Positions 9,336-18,052 of a stretch of DNA of 64,000 bases are shown here, in pieces (within the stretch, counting starts at the first letter, position 1; each line of letters opens with the position of its first letter). The translations under genes were made by a program, and so were the position numbers. Source of the DNA: CAZPXZ01 sp965221505 (GTDB lineage Bacteria; Pseudomonadota; Alphaproteobacteria; Rhodobacterales; CAZPXZ01); assembly GCA_965221505.1 (NCBI GenBank), contig CBDCSI010000001.1, forward strand, positions 1,922,001-1,986,000, given 5' to 3'. The notes below the pieces were generated by a model. It was not told the DNA's origin. It worked only from the letters and a program-made list of their open reading frames with translations, and did no database searches.

Positions 9336-10436
9336 TCAGACGGCCTTCCCGGTCTCGCGATCGAACAGGTAGATCCGGTTCGTATCGTAGGCGTATTCTC
9401 CGCTCTCCATCGGCGGCGTGTCGGGGCCGACCTCGACCGCGGCCGTCACCGGCACGCCGCCGACGCGGGCCGCGAGGAACTGGCTCGAGCCGATGTATTC
9501 CGCCACCTCGACCTCGAGGCGAACCGGCGAAAGGGAGGTGCCGGCGGCCCGGCTCATCACCGAAGGCGCGGCGAAATTTTCCGGCCGCAACCCGATCGCC
9601 ACGGTCCGGGAACCCGACGCCCGCGCTTTCGCGGCGAGCCGCTCCGGCAGCGGAAACTCGAACCCCTCGCCGCGAACGGAGACCGCGTCCCCGTCGACGA
9701 CCTCGGCGTCGAGAAAGTTCATCGACGGGGAGCCGATGAAACCGGCGACGAACCGATTGACCGGCGCCGTGTAGACTTCCCTCGGCGTACCGACCTGCTG
9801 GATGCGTCCGCTCTCCATGATGACGATCCGGTCGGCCATCGTCATCGCCTCGATCTGGTCGTGGGTGACGTAAACCATGGTGCGCTCCAGCCGCTTGTGC
9901 AGGATCGAGAGTTCCGTCCGCATCGAGGCCCTGAGCTTCGCGTCGAGATTGGACAGCGGCTCGTCGAACAGGAAACAGTAGGCGTCGCGGACGATCGACC
10001 GTCCCATGGCCACGCGCTGCCGCTGCCCGCCGGAGAGGTCCTTCGGCCGACGGCCCAGATACGGCGTCAGCTCCAGCATCTCCGCCGCCCGCCGGACCCG
10101 CTCCTCGATCTCCGCCTTCGGCGTCCCGGCGAGACGCAGCGCAAAGGACATGTTGGCCGCCACGTTCATATGGGGGTAGAGCGCGTAGGACTGGAACACC
10201 ATCGCGATGTCCCGCTCCTTCGGCGGCAGCCAGGTCACGTCCCGTCCGGCGATCCGGATGGACCCGCCGGAGACGTCTTCGAGACCGGCGATCATGCGCA
10301 GCGTGGTGGACTTGCCGCAGCCGGAGGGCCCGACGATCACGACGAACTCGCCTTCGTCGATGCTCATGCTCAACTCGGGAATTACCGTATCGCTCCCGAA
10401 CCGCTTCACGACCCTGTCCAGCGCGATTCCCGACAT
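9336..10436 (-). CDS. Sugar ABC importer ATPase (UgpC/MalK type)
   Basis: 366 residues. Walker A GPSGCGKST at residues 36-44, signature LSGGQRQR near 135, Walker B CFLFDEP followed by LSNLDAK near 158-168, switch histidine in YVTHD, and a C-terminal TOBE-type regulatory domain (IGLRPENF). This length and layout match CUT1 ATPases such as MalK and UgpC. A GGGAGG ribosome binding site precedes the ATG. Energises the importer formed with genes at 7927, 6933 and 6091. Confidence 0.93.
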   Translation of the reverse strand: MSGIALDRVVKRFGSDTVIPELSMSIDEGEFVVIVGPSGCGKSTTLRMIAGLEDVSGGSIRIAGRDVTWLPPKERDIAMVFQSYALYPHMNVAANMSFALRLAGTPKAEIEERVRRAAEMLELTPYLGRRPKDLSGGQRQRVAMGRSIVRDAYCFLFDEPLSNLDAKLRASMRTELSILHKRLERTMVYVTHDQIEAMTMADRIVIMESGRIQQVGTPREVYTAPVNRFVAGFIGSPSMNFLDAEVVDGDAVSVRGEGFEFPLPERLAAKARASGSRTVAIGLRPENFAAPSVMSRAAGTSLSPVRLEVEVAEYIGSSQFLAARVGGVPVTAAVEVGPDTPPMESGEYAYDTNRIYLFDRETGKAV

Positions 10437-10510
10437 TCAACCGCCTCCCATACCCCGCGCCGGGCGGTCTCGCCTCTCGCCGCCCAGGAAGGCGGCTCGC
10501 CGTCCCGTCG

Positions 10511-11521
10511 TCATGCAGGCACCGCGACGCTGCCGCGGTCGACGATTTCGGGTTCCGGCTCCGAGACGCGTCGCAGGCGGGGCTCCGTACCCGCCCGCTG
10601 GCAGCAGGCTCGAACCGCCGCCGCTCCGAGTTCCGCCAGCGGCATGCGAACCGTCGTCAGGGCAGGGCGAACGTACTCCGCCGCCGCCGTATCGTGCACC
10701 GCAATCAGCGACAGGTCCTCCGGAACGCGAAGCCCGCGATCCGCGATCAGCGAGAGGGCGCCGATCGCCGACGCGACGTTGGCGACCGCCAATGCGGTCA
10801 CGCCGCGGGCCGAACGAAGCAGTTCGTCGGCGGCCTCGCGACCGGCGGCATAGCTGGAACCCGCATCGCCGAACCACGACTCCCGCGGCTCGATCCCTGC
10901 CGCGCGGAGCGCGTTCTCCCAACCCCGCCGACGGTCGTCGGAGAACGGTTGCCCGGACGCGACGCCGAGAAAGCCGATACGCCGGTGCCCGAGTTCGAGA
11001 AGGCGTTCCGTCGCCAGGCGCCCGGCCTTCTCGTCCTCGAGCCGGACGAGCGTCGCATGGCCCTTCGGACTTCCGGATTGCAGGAGAACCGTCGGCATCC
11101 ATCCCGGCGCCGCCCGCTCCAGCGCGCGGTCGAGGTCCGAGCCCTCTCCCTGGAGGATCAGGCCGTCGACGCCGCCGCCGGCCACCAGCTCTTCGAGGCG
11201 GCCTGGTCCGTCGCCCATTTCGCGCGCTTCGCCGAGAAGCAGCGACTTGCCCGAACGTTCGGCTTCGCGCCGCGCTCCGGCGGCGATTTCGGCATGCAGC
11301 GGATTCGACAGGTCGTGCACGACCAGGGCCAGGAGATCGGTCTGCGCGGTGCGAAGCGACTTCGCCGCCGCGTTCGGCGCGTAGTCGTGCCGGCGGACCG
11401 CATCGAGCACGCGCTGGCGGGTCGTCTCCCGAATGCGGAGCGACGGGTCTTCGTTCACCACGCGCGAGATCACCGCCGTAGAGACGCCGGCCGCACGCGC
11501 TATGTCGGTAATCGTCGCCAC
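10511..11521 (-). CDS. LacI-family transcriptional regulator
   Basis: 336 residues from a GTG start with a GGAG-type site upstream. The N-terminus VATITDIARAAGVSTAVISR is a textbook LacI helix-turn-helix, followed by the hinge helix NAAAKSLRTAQ and a periplasmic-binding-protein-like effector domain. A longer frame upstream exists but begins with non-conserved sequence; the GTG gives the usual family length. It is first in the importer operon on the minus strand and divergent from the acyl-CoA gene cluster, so it probably represses one or both in response to an imported sugar. Confidence 0.9.
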   Translation of the reverse strand: MATITDIARAAGVSTAVISRVVNEDPSLRIRETTRQRVLDAVRRHDYAPNAAAKSLRTAQTDLLALVVHDLSNPLHAEIAAGARREAERSGKSLLLGEAREMGDGPGRLEELVAGGGVDGLILQGEGSDLDRALERAAPGWMPTVLLQSGSPKGHATLVRLEDEKAGRLATERLLELGHRRIGFLGVASGQPFSDDRRRGWENALRAAGIEPRESWFGDAGSSYAAGREAADELLRSARGVTALAVANVASAIGALSLIADRGLRVPEDLSLIAVHDTAAAEYVRPALTTVRMPLAELGAAAVRACCQRAGTEPRLRRVSEPEPEIVDRGSVAVPA

Positions 11522-11593
11522 GCTCGCTCCACCGGAATGATCGCTTGACGCAACGCGCCATGCCGGACTATAAGGGCGGAGCATAACTCCGGT

Positions 11594-11620
11594 AAATCGA
11601 ATTAGCAAATCGAATTCGCA
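11594..11620. promoter_or_regulatory. Candidate LacI-type operator region
   Basis: Between the divergent lacI and binding-protein-like genes, AAATCGAATT occurs twice in direct orientation (11594-11603 and 11607-11616). The second copy lies in GCAAATCGAATTCGC, an imperfect palindrome of the size LacI-family dimers bind. This is also the most AT-rich stretch locally. Assignment as operator is inference. Confidence 0.4.
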
Positions 11621-11710
11621 AGTGGCGGACGGGTGCGGTCCGGGAGCCGCGCGGAGTCGTTCCGGGAACGGCCGGCCTCCGCCGCTCGACGGCAACGACG
11701 GAGGCTGACG

Positions 11711-12859
11711 GTGGCGCACGAAACCCTCCGCGTGACGGCGTGGGACGATCCCCGATGCGTGGCGCCGCTCGAACGCGCGGGAGAGGCGTGGCAGGCCAGG
11801 ACCGGAATCGGGATCGCCATACGCCGCCGTCCGCTGACGGCCTTCAACGACCAACCGCTCCGCGAGCTGTCGCCGGATTGCGACGTGATGATCGTCGACT
11901 ACCCGCATATGGCGCAGGCGCTGGCCGAAGGCGCGATCCTGCCGATCGACGAGTGCGTCGAAGCGAGCGCGATCCGGCGGGTTGCGGAGCGCGCCGTCGG
12001 TCGCGCCCAGGAATCCTTCGCGGCGGAAGGCAGGGTCGCCGGTCTTGCGTCGGACGCGGCCTGCCACGTCTCCGCCTGGCGGCCGGCACGGCTGGCCGAA
12101 CTCGGCGTCGAGCCGCCCCGAACCTGGGAAGAGGTCTTCGCGCTCGAGTCTTCCGTCCCCGGTTCCGTCGCGCTGGCGCTCTATCCGACGGACGCGATCT
12201 CCTGCCTCCTCAGCCTGCTCGCCGGAAGCGAAGCGGAACCGAGCGCGGACGGCGAAACGTTTCCGGACCGATCCTCGGCGGCGGACGCCGTCGACCTTCT
12301 GCGAAGCCTCTCCTCCGCCGTGCCGTCCTTCTGCTGGCAGTGCACTCCGAGGGACGTCTTTCGCGAAGCGTCGTCGCGGGCTTCGATCGCCTTCGTTCCC
12401 CTGACCTTCGGGTATGTCGGACGGACGGCGCCGAAAGAGGGAGGATGGCGATTCGGCCCGCCGCCGGCGGGGTGCGGGAGCCTTCTCGGCGGCGCCGGCA
12501 TGGCCGTGTCGTCTCGCGCCCGAAGCGTCGAGCGGGCTGCGGCATTCGCCGCCTGGTACTGCTCGGACGAGGGACAGCGCCTCGCGGGGCAAAGCGGGGG
12601 ACAACCCGCCGGCGTCGCCGCCTGGGACGACGACGAAGCGAACGCGCAGACCGACGACTTCTTCCGGCGGACGCGCGCGACGCAGGAAACCGCCTGGGTC
12701 CGCCCGCTCGCCGTCTGGTGGCCGGGTGCGCAAAAGGCACTGGGCGAAGCGCTCGTGCGCGCACTCCGCGACGGAACAGGAACCGGAGACATTTTGTCGG
12801 AATTGGAGGATATCTACTTGTACCATAAGACAATTGCAGGGACCGAGGCGAACCGTTGA
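11711..12859 (+). CDS. Family 1 solute-binding-like protein without signal peptide
   Basis: 382 residues from a GTG start with GGAGG seven bases upstream. The fold resembles extracellular binding proteins: LRVTAWDDPR at the N-terminus, CDVMIVDYPH, and a C-terminal region with AAAFAAWYCSDEGQ. Extending upstream gives only arginine-rich sequence, so there is no signal peptide or lipobox, and the protein should stay in the cytoplasm. Its stop overlaps the TTG start of the CoA-transferase gene (TTGA), so they are co-translated. It may bind a ligand or an acyl-CoA pathway metabolite rather than serve in transport. Role unknown. Confidence 0.75.
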   Translation: MAHETLRVTAWDDPRCVAPLERAGEAWQARTGIGIAIRRRPLTAFNDQPLRELSPDCDVMIVDYPHMAQALAEGAILPIDECVEASAIRRVAERAVGRAQESFAAEGRVAGLASDAACHVSAWRPARLAELGVEPPRTWEEVFALESSVPGSVALALYPTDAISCLLSLLAGSEAEPSADGETFPDRSSAADAVDLLRSLSSAVPSFCWQCTPRDVFREASSRASIAFVPLTFGYVGRTAPKEGGWRFGPPPAGCGSLLGGAGMAVSSRARSVERAAAFAAWYCSDEGQRLAGQSGGQPAGVAAWDDDEANAQTDDFFRRTRATQETAWVRPLAVWWPGAQKALGEALVRALRDGTGTGDILSELEDIYLYHKTIAGTEANR

Positions 12860-14061
12860 CCGACGTTCCGAACGACGCAGGCCCGTCGCCGGGCGCGCTA
12901 GACGGCATCCGGATTCTGGACTTCACCCAGATGATGCTGGGCCCGCTCTGCACCCAGATGCTGGCGGATCTGGGCGCCGACGTGATCAAGGTGGAGCGTC
13001 CCGGCACCGGCGACTGGATCCGCTCCATGCCGATGCTGGGCGGGCTCGTCGGCGGCGACAGCGCCGCGTTCCACGCCTTCAACCGCAACAAGCGTTCGCT
13101 CGCCGTCGACCTGAAGAGCGAGGCCGGGCGGGAGGCGCTCCTGAAGATCTCCGAACGGTGCGACGTGGTCGCGGAGAACTTCCGGTCCGGCGTCATGGAT
13201 CGGCTCGGATTGGGATACGAGGACTTTCGCGCCCGCAATCCGAAGATCGTATACGCCTCCGGTTCCGGCTGGGGGTCGGGAAGCGAACTGGCGAGGCAGG
13301 GATGGCCCGGTCAGGACCTGCTGGTGCAGGCGATGAGCGGGGTGATGTTCAATACCGGCCGGGCCGGCGACCCGCCGACTCCTTGCGGAACGCCGGTTGC
13401 GGATTACGCCGCTTCCCAGTCGCTCGCCATCGGAATCCTCGGCGCGTTGCTGGCCCGGGACCGGCACGGCGTCGGCCAGCGGGTCGAGACCAACCTGTTC
13501 TCCTCTCTCCTCATGGCGATGGCGCAGGAGAACTTCGCCGCGCTGAACCAGGATGCGAAGCTGGAGCGCTCCGAGACCGGGATCGCCTCCTGCTGGAACG
13601 ACGCGCCGTACGGCGCGTACCAGACGAGCGACGGATGGATCGCGATCGCCATGTGCCCGCTGGACAAGCTCGGCGCCCTGATCGGCGACGACGACCTCGG
13701 CGCACTCGACGCCTGGGAGGAGCGCGACCGAGCGCGCGACGCCATCGCGGAACGCGTCGCCTCCCGCAGCACGGCCAAGTGGATGCGAGTCTTCAAGGCG
13801 GCGGACGTCTGGGCGGCGCCGGTCCGCCGCACCGCGGAAGTCGTCGGCGATCTGGTCGCGCAGCGTTCCGACCGCCTGGTCACGCTCGACCATCCGACCG
13901 CCGGCGCCGTTCGGGCCGTCGGCTGCCCCGTAGAACTGAGCGAGACCCCCGCGACCGCGCGAGCCGCCGCGCCCCTGGTGGGTGCGCACAATCGCGAGAT
14001 CCTGTCGGAGTTCCTGGACCCGGACGAAGTCGCGGCGCTGGAGCGGGCGGGAGCGGTCTGA
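12856..14061 (+). CDS. CaiB/BaiF-family (class III) CoA-transferase
   Basis: 401 residues. The start is a TTG overlapping the preceding stop by four bases; no better ATG lies near. Family signs are the N-terminal GIRILDFTQMMLGPLCTQ, LADLGADVIKVERP, the NRNKRSLAVDLK segment, and a candidate catalytic aspartate at residue 183 in PVADYAAS. Class III enzymes move CoA between an acyl-CoA donor and a carboxylic acid. It is followed directly by an enoyl-CoA hydratase, so the cluster probably activates a carboxylic acid and degrades it as its CoA thioester. Acid unknown. Confidence 0.9.
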   Translation: MTDVPNDAGPSPGALDGIRILDFTQMMLGPLCTQMLADLGADVIKVERPGTGDWIRSMPMLGGLVGGDSAAFHAFNRNKRSLAVDLKSEAGREALLKISERCDVVAENFRSGVMDRLGLGYEDFRARNPKIVYASGSGWGSGSELARQGWPGQDLLVQAMSGVMFNTGRAGDPPTPCGTPVADYAASQSLAIGILGALLARDRHGVGQRVETNLFSSLLMAMAQENFAALNQDAKLERSETGIASCWNDAPYGAYQTSDGWIAIAMCPLDKLGALIGDDDLGALDAWEERDRARDAIAERVASRSTAKWMRVFKAADVWAAPVRRTAEVVGDLVAQRSDRLVTLDHPTAGAVRAVGCPVELSETPATARAAAPLVGAHNREILSEFLDPDEVAALERAGAV

Positions 14062-14064
14062 GTC

Positions 14065-14853
14065 ATGGACAAGCGGCTCGCAGAGCACCTGGTCCTGTCG
14101 AGGAAGGGGCCCGTCGAGATTCTCCGAATCGACCGCGAGGAAGCGCTGGGCGCGCTGAACTTCGAAATCATGACGGCGCTCGGCGGTTTCGCCGCCGAAT
14201 TGGCCGAGAGGCGGGACGTCCGGGTGCTCATCCTGACCGGAACCGGACGCGGGTTCGTCGCCGGCGCCGACATCGGGGGCTACCGCGGCGCGACCCAGGC
14301 GGAGTTCGACTCGTTTCAGCGGCGCTCGAGGAGAACCTTCGACGCGATCGCCGGCCTGCCGCAAATCACCGTCTGCGCGGTCAACGGCTTCGCGCTCGGC
14401 GGCGGCTTCGAACTCGCTCTCTGTTGCGACCTGATCCTGGTCAGCGAAACCGCCCGGCTCGGGCTGCCGGAGATCAAGCTCGGACTCTTGCCCGGCGGGG
14501 GAGGGACGCAGCGCCTCGCGCGCCTCGTGGGCGCGATGCGCACCAAGGAGCTCGTTCTGACCGGCCGCATGATCTCCGCCGAAGAGGCGGTGTCGCTGGG
14601 CGCGGCGCTCGAAGCCTGCCCGCCGGACGAGCTGATGCCCCGCGCCCTGGAGTTGGCCGAACGCCTGGCCGCCCAGGCGCCCGTCGCGCTGGCCGAAGGC
14701 AAGCGGGTGGTGGACGACGGGCTGGAGACCTCGCTCGCGTCCGGCTTGACCCTGGAGCAGCGGGTCCTGGGTGCGCTCTACGCAACCGAGGACGGCAAGG
14801 AAGGCATTGCGGCGTTCATGGAGAAGCGCAAGCCGCAATTCGCCGGCAAATAG
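14065..14853 (+). CDS. Enoyl-CoA hydratase/isomerase family protein
   Basis: 262 residues, crotonase fold. The oxyanion-hole segment GFVAGADIGG and the core GFALGGGFELALCCDL are present. Both glutamates expected for hydration are seen, E116 (in GFELAL) and E136 (in GLPEIKLG), 20 residues apart as in authentic hydratases, so an active hydratase is likely. It starts three bases after the CoA-transferase stop. Acts on a 2-enoyl-CoA in the pathway set up by the neighbouring CoA-transferase and dehydrogenase. Confidence 0.92.
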   Translation: MDKRLAEHLVLSRKGPVEILRIDREEALGALNFEIMTALGGFAAELAERRDVRVLILTGTGRGFVAGADIGGYRGATQAEFDSFQRRSRRTFDAIAGLPQITVCAVNGFALGGGFELALCCDLILVSETARLGLPEIKLGLLPGGGGTQRLARLVGAMRTKELVLTGRMISAEEAVSLGAALEACPPDELMPRALELAERLAAQAPVALAEGKRVVDDGLETSLASGLTLEQRVLGALYATEDGKEGIAAFMEKRKPQFAGK

Positions 14854-14863
14854 GGAGGAGACC

Positions 14864-15814
14864 ATGACATCCAGCGTCGTCAGCCACCGGACGGGACCGA
14901 TCGCGACAGTCAGCATGGGGCTGCCCGGGGACCACGAGGGGAAGACCTCCACGCGCGTTTTCTTCGTCCTCGGAGAGAAACGGACCGCGCTGATCGACAG
15001 CGGACTGCACGCCGGACTTCCCGCGCTGCAGGCCGGATTCGCCGAACTGGGGCTCGAGCCTGAGCGGCTGGACCTCCTACTCCTGACCCACGAACACATG
15101 GATCACGTCGGCAACAACGGCTGGCTGAAAGAAAATACCCGGTGCCGGATCCTCGGCCATCCGGCGCGCGCCGACCGGGTCGCCGACAACATGCTGAACG
15201 CGAAGACGATCGTTCACGCGTTCCCGGAAGGGGAAGCCTTCGATCTCTACGCCGAATACCTGGACTGGATGGGTCCGACCGAAGGTCCGATCGACGAATT
15301 TCTCGAGGAGGGCGACCGGATCGACCTCGGCGGGGGCGTGGAGATCGAGGTGGTCGAGGTGCCGGGCCATTCCATGGCGGAGATCGGCTTCTTCGAGACG
15401 TCCTCGCGGGTGTTGATCATCGCCGACCCGTTGCTGCCACCCTACAACCCGGTGCTCTATCTCTACGAGGACCCGAAGCTCATGCGGGCTACCTTCGACA
15501 AGATCGAGCGGTTTCTCGAGGAGCGGGACGTGCAGACCGTCCTTTTCGCCCACGAGGTTCCGATGGACGCCGAGGGCACCCGCCGCCTGATCGACGACTG
15601 CCGCCGGCGGGTGGACCAGGTCGAGAAGTCCATTCTGGTCCATATCGGCGAGAACCCCGGGATCGGCTTCGCGTCGCTTCGGGACAAGGTCTGCGACGAC
15701 CAGGAAATGGTGCGCGAGTGGCGTGCGCTGGTCTCGATCGACGCGAGCCTTCGCGCCTTCGAGGCCGAAGGCGTCCTGGAGCGCTCCGGCGACGGTTGGC
15801 GCCGTGTCGCCTGA
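14864..15814 (+). CDS. Metallo-beta-lactamase-fold hydrolase
   Basis: 316 residues, with GGGAGGAG just before the ATG. The zinc motif HEHMDH is at about residues 73-78, a further histidine is in VPGHSMAE, and the bridging aspartate is in IIADPL. The C-terminal 100 residues (DKIERFLEE and FAHEVP onward, ending in a winged-helix-like LRAFEAEGVLERS) match the glyoxalase II-like/LACTB2-type subgroup. In an acyl-CoA catabolic operon it may act as a thioesterase. Its stop lies inside the next gene's first codons. Confidence 0.88.
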   Translation: MTSSVVSHRTGPIATVSMGLPGDHEGKTSTRVFFVLGEKRTALIDSGLHAGLPALQAGFAELGLEPERLDLLLLTHEHMDHVGNNGWLKENTRCRILGHPARADRVADNMLNAKTIVHAFPEGEAFDLYAEYLDWMGPTEGPIDEFLEEGDRIDLGGGVEIEVVEVPGHSMAEIGFFETSSRVLIIADPLLPPYNPVLYLYEDPKLMRATFDKIERFLEERDVQTVLFAHEVPMDAEGTRRLIDDCRRRVDQVEKSILVHIGENPGIGFASLRDKVCDDQEMVREWRALVSIDASLRAFEAEGVLERSGDGWRRVA

Positions 15815-16757
15815 CAGGACGCCGCACTGTGCGGTTCTCGGCGCCGGCACCATGGGCGCGCAGATCGCGCTGTCGCTCGCGCTCGGCGGGGCGGACGTTT
15901 CGCTCTGGGGGCGCAGACGGGAGTCGCTGGACGACGCGCGAGAGAGAATCGACGACGCCGCGGAGTTCATGACGGGCGAAGGCCTCCACGAACGGGCGAA
16001 TGAGGTCGCGAATCGGCGAATAGACGCCACCGACGATTTCGAGGAGGCGGTCGCAGGGGCGGAATTCGTCATCGAGGCCGTGGCCGAAGACGTCGACGTC
16101 AAGCGAGAGGTGCTGGCACGGGCGGAGGCTGCCGGCGATTCCGACGCGGTGTTGTCCAGTACCACGTCCGCGATCGGCGCCGGGCGCATCCAGTCTGCCT
16201 TGGCGCGGCCGGAACGGTTCTGTATCGCCCACTACGCGCAGCCGGCGCATCTGATCGCGCTCGTGGAAGTGGTGCCCGGCGCCGTGACCGGCGAGCGCAC
16301 GACCGAACGGACGTTGGAGATTCTGCGGGAGACCGGAAAGACGCCGGTGATCTGCCCCGACATTCCCGGCTTCCTCTGGGCCAGAATTCAGCATGCCGTC
16401 TTGCGGGAGTTCGCCTCGCTGGTCGGCAAGGGCCTGGTGACGGCCGAGGCATGCGATACCGTCCTGAAGCAGGGCTACGCATGGCGGCTGCCGGCCATGG
16501 GCGCCTTCGAGCATGCCGACCTCGCCGGACTGGACCTGCTCAACAGCCCGGCGGCGAAGGAAGTCTGGGCGGATCTCTCCGACGTCCGGGACCCGGCCGA
16601 GACCCCGGTCGGCAAGCTCTTCGCCGCCGGACATACGGGCATGCGCTCGGGCAGGGGGTTCTACGACTGGACCCGGCGCGACCCGGAGGCGTTCAAGCGG
16701 GCGCGGGACCGGGAGATCGTCCGGCGAATCCGGTTGCAGGAAGAGTCGGGCGACTGA
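15804..16757 (+). CDS. 3-hydroxyacyl-CoA dehydrogenase family protein
   Basis: 317 residues from a GTG that overlaps the preceding gene by 11 bases. N-terminal Rossmann domain with GAGTMGAQ near residues 12-19, the FVIEAVAEDVDVK segment, STTSAI and the catalytic-region histidine in CIAHYAQPAH. The C-terminal domain ends in the family-typical GRGFYDW. Oxidises an L-3-hydroxyacyl compound with NAD. The family also contains L-carnitine dehydrogenase and lambda-crystallin-like enzymes, so the acyl group is not certain. Last gene of the overlapped cluster that starts at 11711. Confidence 0.9.
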   Translation: MSPDRTPHCAVLGAGTMGAQIALSLALGGADVSLWGRRRESLDDARERIDDAAEFMTGEGLHERANEVANRRIDATDDFEEAVAGAEFVIEAVAEDVDVKREVLARAEAAGDSDAVLSSTTSAIGAGRIQSALARPERFCIAHYAQPAHLIALVEVVPGAVTGERTTERTLEILRETGKTPVICPDIPGFLWARIQHAVLREFASLVGKGLVTAEACDTVLKQGYAWRLPAMGAFEHADLAGLDLLNSPAAKEVWADLSDVRDPAETPVGKLFAAGHTGMRSGRGFYDWTRRDPEAFKRARDREIVRRIRLQEESGD

Positions 16758-16945
16758 GGCGTTCGTGCCCGGTCGGGCCGCGAGCGGTCGTCGGGCGCGC
16801 GCAGTACGGCCACGAGCGGCATGATGGACAGCGGGCGAAGGCGCGGATACAGTTCGCGCCGGCGCGCTGCCGCACGCCCTGCTCCCCTTGCCCCGAACCC
16901 GAACGGCCCCAACCGGCGTCCTCGCCCGGACCGCTCGTGCGCTCT

Positions 16946-16955
16946 GGGGGGGGGG
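16946..16955 (+). repeat. Ten-base poly-G tract
   Basis: An uninterrupted run of ten G residues about 85 bases upstream of the lactonase-like gene at 17040. Such tracts can slip during replication or form quadruplex structures; it lies outside any coding frame, so only an effect on expression of the next gene could be expected. Confidence 0.6.
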
Positions 16956-17039
16956 TAGGCCCGCCTTCCGGGGTAGGCGTCGTCGAACGCGACGCGGTCT
17001 TGCGGCGAGGCAGGGCGACAGTCTTCGGAGGAGGCCAGG

Positions 17040-17906
17040 ATGGGCATCGAACGGACGCGGATCTACCCGATCAACACCGGTTGGCTGGAAGCGGATCTCG
17101 GGACCTACATCTTCTGGAAGGGTCCGGCCGGCAAGAAGATCTGGAACCCGGTCTATTGCTACTACGTCGACACCGGCGAGCAGAAAATCCTGGTGGACAC
17201 GGGACTTTGCGACGAAGAGCGGGCAACGAAATATCACCACAAATGCGAGAAGCGGGGGTGCAGGGAGGTCCACGACCACCTGCGGGAAGAGCTGGGAGTC
17301 GAGCCGGACGAGATCGACGCGGTGGTCTTCACCCATTTGCACTGGGATCACGTCCAGAACATGCGGGAGTTCCGCAACGCGCGTTACATCGCGCCGAAGG
17401 CCGAGATCGAGATGGCCTACAACCCGCTGCCGCTCTACTACCGCACCTACGAGTGCCCCGTTCTCGGAATCGAGCCCGCCTATTCCGGATGCGTGTTCGA
17501 GGTGGTGGAGGACGAGTGCGAGGTACTGCCCGGCGTCACCATGTTTCACACTCCTGGGCACTCGGTCGGACATATGGCGGTGACGGTAGCCACATCGGCC
17601 GGCGATATCGTACTCTGCGGGGACGCGATCTTTCAGGCGCGCAATCTGGAGCCGAACGAGGAGGAGAAGTGGCGCTACTGGGTCCCGGCCCGGTTCGTGA
17701 ACGCGTACGAAGGCTGGAAATCGGTGGAGGAAATCGACAAGCGCGCGGACTACGTGCTTGCCTGCCACGACGAAGCCTGCGGCGAGCACCCGGTATATCC
17801 CTATCCGGGCATGCCGCTCCGGGAGCGTCGCAAGCACATTCCGGGCTACAGCTTCTACTTCGGCGACATGCCGACCGGTGCGGCGCAAGCCACGCGGCGG
17901 GGCTGA
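17040..17906 (+). CDS. N-acyl homoserine lactonase-family metallohydrolase
   Basis: 288 residues with GGAGGCCAGG upstream. The metallo-beta-lactamase motif is THLHWDH near residues 98-104, with further ligands in HTPGHSVGH and CGDAIF. N-terminal KILVDTGLCDEE and the insertion after NMREF match the AttM/AiiB-like subgroup of quorum-quenching lactonases. The real substrate may instead be a sugar or other lactone, which would fit the nearby sugar importer. It is separated from the acyl-CoA cluster by 282 bases, so it may have its own promoter. Confidence 0.85.
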   Translation: MGIERTRIYPINTGWLEADLGTYIFWKGPAGKKIWNPVYCYYVDTGEQKILVDTGLCDEERATKYHHKCEKRGCREVHDHLREELGVEPDEIDAVVFTHLHWDHVQNMREFRNARYIAPKAEIEMAYNPLPLYYRTYECPVLGIEPAYSGCVFEVVEDECEVLPGVTMFHTPGHSVGHMAVTVATSAGDIVLCGDAIFQARNLEPNEEEKWRYWVPARFVNAYEGWKSVEEIDKRADYVLACHDEACGEHPVYPYPGMPLRERRKHIPGYSFYFGDMPTGAAQATRRG

Positions 17907-18052
17907 GCGGGGACCGATTCGCCGGCGGCTGCCGGGCGGTCAACGGCCGGAGGGGAGTCGCCGCTGGGCGTCAGCTCGGAAGTAATCTTGCGTGGGGAGC
18001 CCCTTCGCCTTGGGGTTTGACCGACGCTGTCGGTTCGGCGATTCGCCCTTGG

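Noticed and set aside
14065..14853. Assigning the hydratase as DmdD or CaiD
   Set aside because: Catalytic residues fit any hydratase; no neighbouring gene confirms DMSP or carnitine pathways, so only the family is called.
12414..14867. 817-residue plus-strand open frame over the CoA-transferase and hydratase genes
   Set aside because: It is the shifted frame of two genes with clear catalytic motifs and has no domain of its own.
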